Assembly: GCA_030609785.1 (NCBI GenBank)
Contig: JAUWTC010000172.1
Location: 1 to 6,099 of the forward strand
DNA: 6,099 nucleotides
Reading direction: 5' to 3'
From: Holophagae bacterium
Lineage (GTDB): Bacteria > Acidobacteriota > Thermoanaerobaculia > Thermoanaerobaculales > Sulfomarinibacteraceae
In this document: positions 1-5,760 of the stretch, piece by piece
Layout: every line of letters starts with the position of its first letter
Position numbering within the stretch: the stretch's first letter is position 1
Made by a program: the position numbers and the translations under genes
Notes under the pieces: generated by a model
Told to the model about the DNA's origin: nothing
Database searches by the model: none
The model's input: only the letters and a program-made list of their open reading frames with translations

Positions 1-1026
1 CATCTGCCGCCGGCCTCCACCCGAGGCGCCCTTCGGTCGCTGATGCAGGCAGAAGTTACCCGCACGCCGGTGACGATTATCAGGCATTCCCTGGAGCCAG
101 TCCGCCGAACGGTCGAGCGGGTGATTGCGGATGAGCAGTTCGATGTCGTCCACGCTGAACAGCAGCAGGCCTTCGCCGGATCTGAACCGGCGCGGCAGGC
201 GGGGCTCCCGGTCGTGCTCCGGGCCCAGAATGTCGAGAGCGCCTTGTGGACCTTTGCCTCCCGATACCGCAGTGCCCTTCTGAAGGCCTTTTTTCGGCGG
301 GAGGCTGCCAAACTCGCCGCCTGGGAAAGCAAGTGTGTCCGTCAAGCCGACATGACGATTGCCCTGACTCGATTTGACGCCGGCGCTCTCCGTAGCCTGG
401 CAGGTCCTAAGGCACGAGTGGAAACAGTGGGAGCGCCTTTCGTCGCGCAAATGGAGGCGGGGAAAACGTCGTTAGAGGGTGATCCGGCGGTGATCATTCT
501 GGCGAGCCGAAAGTGGCTGCCCAACCGTGATGCCGTCTGGCGTTTCGTCGGGGAGACATGGCCCCGAGTCCATCAGGTGCTCCCCAGTGCTCGGTTGCAC
601 GTTTTCGGCATTTCGAAATCGGTTGACCGGTCAGCGGGAGTCGTGTGGCATCCCGCTCCGGAAAACAGCTCCGACGCCTTTCCGGCCGGGGCCGTCGTGG
701 CGATCCCCTCTCGACACCCGACCGGCGTGCCGATGAAGTGCCTCGAGGCGTGGGCCAGGGGACTTCCGGTGGTGGGTTCTCCAGAAGCCGCCGAACAGTT
801 GGAGGCCGAGGATGGGCGGGAGATGTTGGTTGCCTCGGGTTCCGAGCATTTCGCCCGGGCGATGGTCATGCTGCACGAAAACCCCGGTCTCTGGGATCGG
901 CTGGTCGAGGGTGGTCGCACGGCCCTGAAACAACGCCACGACCCGGGCAAGGTCGTGGCGAAGTTGGAAAGCGTCTACCACCAGGCCATGAGCGCAGCCT
1001 CTCCCCCCCTAATCCCTAACCCCTGA
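1..1026 (+). CDS. GT-B (GT4-like) glycosyltransferase, 5' truncated
   Basis: This is a probable group 1 glycosyltransferase that moves a sugar from a nucleotide-sugar donor, most likely in surface polysaccharide or glycolipid synthesis; donor and acceptor cannot be told. The frame is open to the left edge, so about 341 residues are visible and the true start and first Rossmann strands lie outside. An internal ATG at 43 has no convincing ribosome site. The N-terminal half has the familiar FDVVHAE segment (about 139-159) and an RAQNVES segment followed by an Arg/Glu-rich helix. The C-terminal half opens with ILASRKWLPNRDAV, like the 'PN.DAV' strand of Glyco_trans_1_4 proteins, and contains TGVPMKCLEAWARGLPVV (721-774), the donor-binding region. 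The first Glu of the EX7E motif is Thr here; related subfamilies also lack it. The last residues (PPLIPNP) are encoded by an intergenic-type repeat. Family call is firm; the exact role is unknown. Confidence 0.85.
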   Translation, partial: HLPPASTRGALRSLMQAEVTRTPVTIIRHSLEPVRRTVERVIADEQFDVVHAEQQQAFAGSEPARQAGLPVVLRAQNVESALWTFASRYRSALLKAFFRREAAKLAAWESKCVRQADMTIALTRFDAGALRSLAGPKARVETVGAPFVAQMEAGKTSLEGDPAVIILASRKWLPNRDAVWRFVGETWPRVHQVLPSARLHVFGISKSVDRSAGVVWHPAPENSSDAFPAGAVVAIPSRHPTGVPMKCLEAWARGLPVVGSPEAAEQLEAEDGREMLVASGSEHFARAMVMLHENPGLWDRLVEGGRTALKQRHDPGKVVAKLESVYHQAMSAASPPLIPNP

Positions 1027-1047
1027 ATCCTAACCCCTTGATCCTTA
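1006..1047. repeat. Three tandem 14-bp CCCCT-rich units
   Basis: Three units lie end to end in exact 14-bp register: CCCCTAATCCCTAA (1006-1019), CCCCTGAATCCTAA (1020-1033) and CCCCTTGATCCTTA (1034-1047). The array spans the end of the glycosyltransferase frame, and the stop TGA (1024-1026) is inside unit 2. On the minus strand it reads as spaced G-runs of 4, 4, 3 and 7, so a long-loop G-quadruplex is possible. It fills most of the gap between two convergent genes, where I see no ordinary hairpin terminator. Confidence 0.8.
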
Positions 1048-1074
1048 GCGAGTTTTGCAGGCGGCTTACCTTTC

Positions 1075-2346
1075 CTACGACTTCTCCACCCAGACGCCCA
1101 GGATCTCGAGGGTGGCTTCGACGGCCTGAACCATCCACTCCAGTGATACCCACTCGTTGACCGAGTGGAAATTCTGTCCACCGGCCCAGATGTTGGGTGT
1201 CAACAGGCCCATGAAAGACAGGCGGGCGCCGTCGGTACCGCCGCGAATCGCCTGGCGCTTCGGCTCGACGCCGGCTCGCTTGATGCCCTCGATGGCATAG
1301 TCCAAAACTTTGGGGTCATCCTTGATCTTGTAGCCCATGTTCCGGTAGGACTCTTCAAGCTTGACCTCGATCTTTGCGTTGGGAAAACAGTCTCCGACCT
1401 GGCCGACCACATCATCGAGATGGTCTTCGCGCTTCTTGAGCTCCTCCTCGGTGAAGGCTCGGACCAGGACCTTGAATTCGGCCTTGGAGACGTTGCTGGA
1501 AGATACCAAGTAGGGGTGAAGGTAGGGTTCGCGACCCTCGGTGGTTTCCGGCAGTCGATCCTCGTCGATGCTGTCGATGATGGCGGCCGCAACCCGCACG
1601 GCGTTGACCATCTTGTCCTTGGCGTAGCCGGGATGGACGTCGTGGCCGGTGATTGTCACCGTCGCCGTGTCGGCGCAGAAGGTCTCGTCTTCGATCTCAC
1701 CAAGGTCGGAGCCGTCCAGGGTGTAGGCGTAGTCGGCGCCGAAGGCTTTGACGTCGAAGTTCTTGGTGCCGTGCCCGATCTCTTCGTCAGTGGTGAAGCC
1801 GATGCGGATCGGTCCGTGCAGGAAATCCGGATTGTCCCTCAGCCAGGCGATCAGGGTCATGATCTCGGCGATGCCGGCCTTGTCATCGGCACCCAGAAGC
1901 GTCGTTCCATCGGTGTGGATCAGGGTGTGCCCCTTGCACAGTGAGAGGTTGGGGTTTGCCGACACCTCGAGGACCTGATCGGCCGAGATGTGGATGTCGG
2001 ACCCGTCGTAGTTCTCGATGATTTGAGGTTTGACGTCTTTGCCTGAAGTCCCGAAATAGGTATCGACGTGGGCGAGCAATCCGATCGTCGGGACTTTGCC
2101 CTGGGAGGGGTGTCCGTCCGGAAGGTTTGAGGGGACGGTGCCGAAGACGTAGCCCCACTCGTCCATGGAGGCATCGTTGCATCCCAGCTTTTTGAGTTCA
2201 TCGGCCAGGAGCCGCGAAAGATCTTTTTGCTTTTCTGTCGAGGGACTGGAATCTGAGGCCTCGTCCGACCTGGTATCGATTTTGACGTAGCGCTGGAATC
2301 GTTCCAACAGGTTATTCCGGTGATCTGAAGTGAGAGTGGCGCTCAT
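1075..2346 (-). CDS. pepT: Peptidase T (tripeptide aminopeptidase, M20B)
   Basis: PepT is a cytosolic di-zinc aminopeptidase that removes the N-terminal residue from tripeptides during peptide use. From the chosen start it is 423 residues, slightly longer than the roughly 408 of enterobacterial PepT. Visible catalytic elements, in order, are HVDT (metal ligand His93, Asp95), TDGTTLLGADDKAG (bridging Asp154), TTDEEIGHG (catalytic Glu188, ligand Glu189), LDGSDLG (Asp211), VHPGYAKDKMVN in the dimerisation lid domain (His238), RGGTDGARLSFMG (369-380), and the last ligand His394 in GGQNFHSVNEW. Every expected ligand is present, so it should be active. An in-frame ATG 33 bases upstream (2379) has no ribosome site; the ATG at 2346 has GGAGG six bases before it. 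A -10-like TACACT (2368-2373, minus strand) sits between the two ATGs without a good -35. It is convergent with the glycosyltransferase and divergent from the lipoprotein gene. Confidence 0.95.
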   Translation of the reverse strand: MSATLTSDHRNNLLERFQRYVKIDTRSDEASDSSPSTEKQKDLSRLLADELKKLGCNDASMDEWGYVFGTVPSNLPDGHPSQGKVPTIGLLAHVDTYFGTSGKDVKPQIIENYDGSDIHISADQVLEVSANPNLSLCKGHTLIHTDGTTLLGADDKAGIAEIMTLIAWLRDNPDFLHGPIRIGFTTDEEIGHGTKNFDVKAFGADYAYTLDGSDLGEIEDETFCADTATVTITGHDVHPGYAKDKMVNAVRVAAAIIDSIDEDRLPETTEGREPYLHPYLVSSSNVSKAEFKVLVRAFTEEELKKREDHLDDVVGQVGDCFPNAKIEVKLEESYRNMGYKIKDDPKVLDYAIEGIKRAGVEPKRQAIRGGTDGARLSFMGLLTPNIWAGGQNFHSVNEWVSLEWMVQAVEATLEILGVWVEKS

Positions 2347-2352
2347 GTCTTT

Positions 2353-2357
2353 CCTCC
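2353..2357 (-). promoter_or_regulatory. Ribosome binding site of pepT (decides start)
   Basis: GGAGG on the minus strand, part of TTGGAGGAAAG, stands six bases before the ATG at 2346. The farther upstream ATG at 2379 is preceded by pyrimidine-rich sequence without a Shine-Dalgarno match, so the downstream start is preferred. Confidence 0.8.
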
Positions 2358-2458
2358 AAGGCGGCACAGTGTAACCCATGCTGAGGGGAAGGGCAGCCCG
2401 ATCGTCCTTTCGACCCCTTTTTACCCATGAACCGTGTCGCCACGGCCCCTGGTCGAGG

Positions 2459-2490
2459 CGTCCCAGCGTCCCAGCCTCCCAGCGTCCCAG
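2459..2490. repeat. Four tandem 8-bp CGTCCCAG units
   Basis: Units at 2459, 2467, 2475 and 2483 read CGTCCCAG, CGTCCCAG, CCTCCCAG and CGTCCCAG, followed by a decaying CCTGC. The array ends 10 bases before the -35 hexamer of the promoter assigned to the lipoprotein gene. An 8-base period makes it prone to copy-number change by strand slippage. Confidence 0.85.
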
Positions 2491-2500
2491 CCTGCTTGAC

Positions 2501-2529
2501 TTGACCTCTGTCCGGTATCCGGCGATAGT
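2501..2529 (+). promoter_or_regulatory. Sigma70-like promoter for lipoprotein gene
   Basis: TTGACC (2501-2506, five of six to consensus), a 17-base spacer and GATAGT (2524-2529, four of six) form a good housekeeping-type promoter. Transcription would begin near 2536, leaving a leader of about 18 bases before the ATG at 2554. A second overlapping -35-like TTGACT lies at 2496-2501. Predicted by pattern only. Confidence 0.55.
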
Positions 2530-2543
2530 GTCTCGACCTTATT

Positions 2544-2548
2544 GGAGG
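2544..2548 (+). promoter_or_regulatory. Ribosome binding site of lipoprotein gene (decides start)
   Basis: GGAGG followed by five T residues precedes ATG at 2554. An in-frame TTG at 2542 overlaps this site and has no ribosome site of its own, so it is rejected as the start. Starting at 2554 also gives a clean lipoprotein signal peptide. Confidence 0.8.
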
Positions 2549-2553
2549 TTTTT

Positions 2554-3648
2554 ATGTCCCGAATAACATCGATTCTCATCGCAATGGTGCTGGTGGCCTT
2601 TGCGATGACCGCCTGTGCTGCCCCAACGGCTTCCGAGAACGAAGAGCCCGCTGTCGTGGCCCGAGTGGGTGACGTCGAGATAACGGCGGACGATCTGGAA
2701 GCCGAGGCGGGTCCGGCTCTTATGCAGCTCCGGCAGCAGATGTACGACGCCAAGGTGCAGGTCCTCGAAGCAAAGATCTTCGATCTTCTGACCGAAAAGG
2801 CCGCCCAGGATGCCGGTGTTCCCCGAGAGCAGTGGCTCGCGGAGAACCTGGCCGTTCCCGAACCGGACGAGGCCGAAATCGCCAAGGTGATGGCCCAGTA
2901 CCGTTCCCGGCTGGCCAAGGAAGACGACCAGGCCCGCAAGCAGGTGGTCGACTACCTCAAACAGCAGGGTGCGCAGGGGGCAGCGGCAGATCTGCAGCGG
3001 CGACTGGCCGAGGCTGCTGGTGTCGAGGTCTTTCTCGATCCGCCCAGGGTTGAGCCGATCATCGGCGATTACAGCCCAAGCCGGGGTCCAGCCGACGCTC
3101 CGATCGTTCTGGTCGAGTACACCGACTTTCAATGTCCCTTCTGCGGCCGGGTACAGCCGACGCTTGAGACCCTCCGTGAACGCTATGGCGACTCGATTCG
3201 CATGGTTTTCAAACACCTGCCCCTGGCGATGCACCAGCAGGCTCGGTTCGCTGCGGAAGCCTCTCTCTGTGTGGGTGATCAGGACGGGTTCTGGCCGATG
3301 CATCACTGGCTTTTCACCAATCACAAGGCGATTAGCAGAGAGACGGTCCTCGCCCAGGCAGTTGAGCAGGGACTGGATGTTGACGCGCTCAATGCCTGTC
3401 TCGACGAAGGGACGCACGCTGCCGATGTCGAAGCCGACCTCAAGGAGGCGGGCTCGTTCGGTATCACCGGGACTCCGGGCTTCGTCGTCAACGGTCGCAT
3501 CCTGACCGGCGCCCAGCCGCTCGAAAACTTTGTCAAAATCATTGACGACGAGTTGCGGCGCGCGGGGCTCCCCGTGCCCGAGCCCAAAGCGCCGGAGGCT
3601 GCTGAGGAGACGACCGAAGCGGAGGCCAAGCCGGTCGGTGCAAGCTGA
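2554..3648 (+). CDS. Lipoprotein with SurA-N-like and DsbA-type thioredoxin domains
   Basis: A 364-residue predicted lipoprotein. Residues 1-20 are a short basic N-terminus, a hydrophobic core and the lipobox MTAC, making Cys21 the lipidated residue. Ala at +2 is not a Lol-avoidance signal, so the outer membrane facing the periplasm is likely if this is a diderm. Residues about 34-155 resemble the helical N-terminal domain of SurA/PpiD-type chaperones: a short strand (VVARVGDVEITADDLEAE) then long charged helices. There is no parvulin catalytic domain. Residues about 165-335 are a Thioredoxin_4/DsbA-like domain with FQCPFCGRVQP (active-site Cys194 and Cys197), the cis-Pro loop ITGTPGF (Pro308), and two extra cysteines, Cys239 and Cys282. 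The tail (341-364) is rich in Pro, Glu and Ala. It probably makes or reshuffles disulfides in exported proteins. Redox direction and partners cannot be told. It forms a single-gene unit between a promoter and a terminator. Confidence 0.88.
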   Translation: MSRITSILIAMVLVAFAMTACAAPTASENEEPAVVARVGDVEITADDLEAEAGPALMQLRQQMYDAKVQVLEAKIFDLLTEKAAQDAGVPREQWLAENLAVPEPDEAEIAKVMAQYRSRLAKEDDQARKQVVDYLKQQGAQGAAADLQRRLAEAAGVEVFLDPPRVEPIIGDYSPSRGPADAPIVLVEYTDFQCPFCGRVQPTLETLRERYGDSIRMVFKHLPLAMHQQARFAAEASLCVGDQDGFWPMHHWLFTNHKAISRETVLAQAVEQGLDVDALNACLDEGTHAADVEADLKEAGSFGITGTPGFVVNGRILTGAQPLENFVKIIDDELRRAGLPVPEPKAPEAAEETTEAEAKPVGAS

Positions 3649-3666
3649 CTCGATTACCGTCAACTC

Positions 3667-3696
3667 AAAGAGGCCCGGAAACGGGCCTCTTTTTTT
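3667..3696 (+). terminator. Intrinsic terminator of the lipoprotein gene
   Basis: An 11-base perfect stem AAAGAGGCCCG (3667-3677) / CGGGCCTCTTT (3682-3692) closes a GAAA tetraloop and runs into seven T residues (3690-3696). It begins 18 bases after the stop codon. Polarity is clearly for the plus strand; the minus strand lacks a good U-tract. Confidence 0.95.
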
Positions 3697-3740
3697 GCTC
3701 TCAGCTCTCAGTTGAGCTGCATGCAAAAATCAGTAATAAC

Positions 3741-3760
3741 CACAAAGAGGCACAAATGAG
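3741..3760. repeat. Two imperfect 10-bp CACAAA units
   Basis: CACAAAGAGG (3741-3750) is followed directly by CACAAATGAG (3751-3760), matching at 8 of 10 bases. It lies within the larger intergenic module. A weak hairpin, AGCCA/TGGCT (3762-3774), follows. Confidence 0.5.
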
Positions 3761-3790
3761 AAGCCAAACTGGCTGCTGGGACTGCGTTCT

Positions 3791-3813
3791 GGAGCGCGGG
3801 GCTCCCGCCCCGC
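3791..3813. repeat. GC-rich alternative-hairpin motif
   Basis: Two mutually exclusive stems share this segment: GGAGC (3791-3795) with GCTCC (3801-3805), and GCGGGG (3796-3801) with CCCCGC (3808-3813). No T-run follows on either strand, so it is not an ordinary terminator for the minus-strand gene ending at 3865. It may act as a folded RNA end or be a copy of a dispersed repeat. Confidence 0.5.
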
Positions 3814-3864
3814 ATTGTGACGCCCAGAATGGACTGAGCACCAATAGCTGAGAGCTGACAGCTC

Positions 3865-5625
3865 CTATGGTATCGCCAGGACCTGCCCCGGGTAGATCGT
3901 GCTGCGGGTGCCGAGACCGTTGGTTCGGAGCAGGGCTGACAGGGATACGCCTTGGCGGGATGCGATGCCGCCGGGCGTGTCACCCTTTTTGACGGTGTAG
4001 CGCTTGAGGTCCGAACGAGACCCTGCGGCAACCTTGAGTTCCTTCCCCGGGTGGATGGTGTTGGAGGAGAGGTTGTTGTCTCGGCGAATGCGGTCGACCG
4101 TCGTGCTGTACGCCCGTGCAATCGAATAGAGGGAGTCACCCCGCCGGACGGTGTGGGTGCCGGACACCGCGTTGAAGGACGCTGCTGAGGCGATCGACGC
4201 ACCCTTGGAGGTTGGTACCTTGAGCCTCTGTCCGGGCCAGATTCGGTTGGCCGAACGCAGATTGTTCGATCGCATGATGGCATTGATCGACGTGCCGTAG
4301 CGGCGGGCGATGTGGGAAAGGGTTTCGCCTCGCCGGACCCGGTGGGTCGTGTAGGCCGGCTGGGGTGGACTCCATTGAGGAATGGCAGAGATTGCTGCGA
4401 CCACGGTCGTTTCCTGGTCGATAGGGACCTTGAGCTGATAGGGACCCTTGGGAGTTGCGCCACGGCGCAACTCGGAGTTGAGGGCATGGAGTGATCCCTT
4501 GGGCAAATTGAGCTGAGCGTCCAGCTGTTCCAGCTTGAGGGCCTTGTCGATCTGGACGTGGGTCCAGTCGGGCAGGGACGCCGAGGGCTCGGGGAGGTCC
4601 ATACCGTATTTTGCCGGGTCCTGGACGATCATCAAGGTCGCAAAGAACCGGGGAACGTAGCGGCGGGTCTCTCGCGGCAGCATGGAATACAGGTCCCAGA
4701 AGTCCAGGTACTGGTTGGGATTGCTCCGCTGTAATCTACCGACCCGGCCTTCACCGCAGTTATAGGCCGCCAGGGCCTTGGGCCAGTCGCCGAACCTGTC
4801 GTGCAGTTCGGTCAGATAGGCAATAGCGGCGTCGGTGGACTTTTCCGCGTCCATCCTCTCGTCGATCCAGTAGTCCCGGGTCAAGCCGTACCGCTGGCCG
4901 GTCGAACTGATGAACTGCCACGGGCCGACTGCAGAAGCCCGGGAATAGGCCTTGACCTTGTATCCACTCTCCACCAGCGGCAGCCACGAAAGCTGGCTGG
5001 GAAGGCCTGCAGCCTCCAGCTTCTCCAGCATCATCTCCCGGTAGAGTCCGGAACGCCGGTAGGACTCGATGAAAAAGGTGCGCTCTCCATTGGTGAAGGC
5101 CTTGATTTCGCGTTGAACCTCAATGTTGTCGATCAGCTGGATTTCCAGGTCGAAGGAGGTTGCGGGGCCGGAGGCAACTCTCTCGGAGTCATAGGTGCGA
5201 ACGATCAAATCGGCGATCAGGCGACGAATGTCCTCCTTGCCCTGAAGGTAGGCATCGTCGTGATTCGAAGGCAACTCGAGCATCAGTTGGTAGGCCCCGT
5301 CCAGTGCGGCAATGGCATCGTCGACGTCTCCCTGGTCCAGAAACTCAGAAGCTGATTGACAGAGATCGAGGGCCTCCTGTTGGGTGACCTCGGGGTCCGT
5401 GGTCTCGGCTGGTTCAGGGCTCTCGACCTGCTGTGGTTGCTCGACCTCGGTTGGATTCTCCCCCTCAGTCGACTGGACTTCGGGGACAGCGGTCGGACCG
5501 GCTGTCAGGACCGGATCCGGCGTTGGGGCCGGCGTCGCTGCCGTTGTCTGACAGCCGCTGAGGCCGAAAAGCCCAAGGATAACGATTAATACAAAAGAAA
5601 ACGGGCAAGAGTAACGATTCAGCAA
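3865..5625 (-). CDS. mltD: MltD-like membrane-bound lytic murein transglycosylase
   Basis: A 586-residue lipoprotein predicted to cleave the MurNAc-GlcNAc bond of peptidoglycan, forming 1,6-anhydro ends. Residues 1-24 are a signal peptide ending in lipobox LSGC (Cys25). Residues 26-80 are a Pro/Thr/Glu-rich linker, and 84-145 a helical, TPR-like stretch. The SLT domain (about 205-340) shows PLVESGYKVKAYSRASAVGPWQF with catalytic Glu219, and AAYNCGEGRVGR (286-297). An MltD-type connector follows, with GPYQLKVP near 394-401. Three LysM domains close the protein (about 425-471, 490-533, 541-586), each with a V(R/K)(R/K)G(E/D) start and an xPGxxLxxx end. Enterobacterial MltD is about 450 residues, so the extra length is the N-terminal linker and helices. 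The start is TTG: GAGGA lies six bases upstream, and an in-frame TGA at 5635-5637 rules out a longer form. It is probably transcribed on its own, since a terminator stands between it and psd. Confidence 0.93.
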   Translation of the reverse strand: MLNRYSCPFSFVLIVILGLFGLSGCQTTAATPAPTPDPVLTAGPTAVPEVQSTEGENPTEVEQPQQVESPEPAETTDPEVTQQEALDLCQSASEFLDQGDVDDAIAALDGAYQLMLELPSNHDDAYLQGKEDIRRLIADLIVRTYDSERVASGPATSFDLEIQLIDNIEVQREIKAFTNGERTFFIESYRRSGLYREMMLEKLEAAGLPSQLSWLPLVESGYKVKAYSRASAVGPWQFISSTGQRYGLTRDYWIDERMDAEKSTDAAIAYLTELHDRFGDWPKALAAYNCGEGRVGRLQRSNPNQYLDFWDLYSMLPRETRRYVPRFFATLMIVQDPAKYGMDLPEPSASLPDWTHVQIDKALKLEQLDAQLNLPKGSLHALNSELRRGATPKGPYQLKVPIDQETTVVAAISAIPQWSPPQPAYTTHRVRRGETLSHIARRYGTSINAIMRSNNLRSANRIWPGQRLKVPTSKGASIASAASFNAVSGTHTVRRGDSLYSIARAYSTTVDRIRRDNNLSSNTIHPGKELKVAAGSRSDLKRYTVKKGDTPGGIASRQGVSLSALLRTNGLGTRSTIYPGQVLAIP

Positions 5626-5631
5626 GAGAAG

Positions 5632-5636
5632 TCCTC
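5632..5636 (-). promoter_or_regulatory. Ribosome binding site supporting TTG start of mltD
   Basis: GAGGA on the minus strand lies six bases before the TTG at 5625. With the in-frame TGA at 5635-5637 and a signal peptide that begins immediately, this supports a non-ATG start. Confidence 0.7.
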
Positions 5637-5669
5637 ACGAGGGTTTGGTCGCGCAAGCGCGCCGAGGGA

Positions 5670-5697
5670 ATGATACCTGAAGTTCTCGGTACAGCAA
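5670..5697 (-). promoter_or_regulatory. Possible promoter of mltD
   Basis: On the minus strand, TTGCTG (5697-5692, three of six to consensus), a 16-base spacer and TATCAT (5675-5670, five of six) could drive mltD, starting near 5663. The -35 shares bases with the T-tract of the upstream terminator. The leader would contain the small inverted repeat CGCGC-AA-GCGCG (5650-5661). Confidence 0.4.
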
Positions 5698-5724
5698 AAA
5701 AACCCTGTGACCGTGGTCACGAGG
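5696..5724 (-). terminator. Intrinsic terminator of psd
   Basis: Read on the minus strand, CCTCGTGAC (5724-5716), loop CACG and GTCACAGGG (5711-5703) pair through five perfect inner base pairs, one C-A mismatch, one wobble and two outer G-C pairs. Seven T residues follow directly (5702-5696). It lies 37 bases past the psd stop. Confidence 0.75.
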
Positions 5725-5744
5725 CAATTCGTCGAACGAATTGC
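5724..5744. repeat. Perfect 9-bp inverted repeat beside psd terminator
   Basis: GCAATTCGT (5724-5732) and ACGAATTGC (5736-5744) are exact inverted copies around CGA. The repeat abuts the terminator stem, sharing base 5724, and lies 16 bases past the psd stop. It could be a 3'-end stabilising hairpin or a dyad bound by a protein near the mltD promoter; the sequence does not decide. Confidence 0.6.
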
Positions 5745-5760
5745 ATTTGTGGCCTTTGGT

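Larger units (their letters stand above)
3697..3862. repeat. Intergenic module bounded by 15-bp inverted arms
   Basis: GCTCTCAGCTCTCAG (3697-3711) and CTGAGAGCTGACAGC (3848-3862) are inverted copies matching at 14 of 15 bases. They enclose the space between the upstream terminator and the stop codon of the next gene. Each arm is itself a short tandem of CTCAG/AGCT pieces. The left arm also makes a local hairpin, CAGCTC (3702-3707) / GAGCTG (3714-3719). No coding sequence is seen inside. The unit could be a small non-autonomous element or two insertions of one simple repeat in opposite orientation; I see no target duplication. Confidence 0.6.

Noticed and set aside
1006..1047. CCCTAA-like units as a telomere or CRISPR array
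   Set aside because: There are only three degenerate units, with no spacers and genes on both sides. It is a short tandem repeat.
1165..1944. A 259-codon plus-strand frame inside pepT
   Set aside because: It is antisense to the catalytic core of pepT. The translation is Gly/Val/Asp-rich and domain-free, with no ribosome site.
2346..2379. Upstream ATG at 2379 as the pepT start
   Set aside because: It has no Shine-Dalgarno sequence, while the ATG at 2346 has GGAGG at ideal spacing and fits the family length better.
2539..3726. A 395-codon open frame on the minus strand covering the whole lipoprotein gene
   Set aside because: It is fully antisense to a gene with a signal peptide, CPFC motif, promoter and terminator. 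Its translation shows no recognisable domain, and long antisense frames are expected in GC-rich coding DNA.
3708..4487. A 259-codon minus-strand frame overlapping the LysM region of mltD
   Set aside because: It is a different reading frame on the same strand as a gene with three intact LysM domains. Its composition is Ser/Pro/Arg-rich, as frame-shifted GC-rich coding DNA gives.
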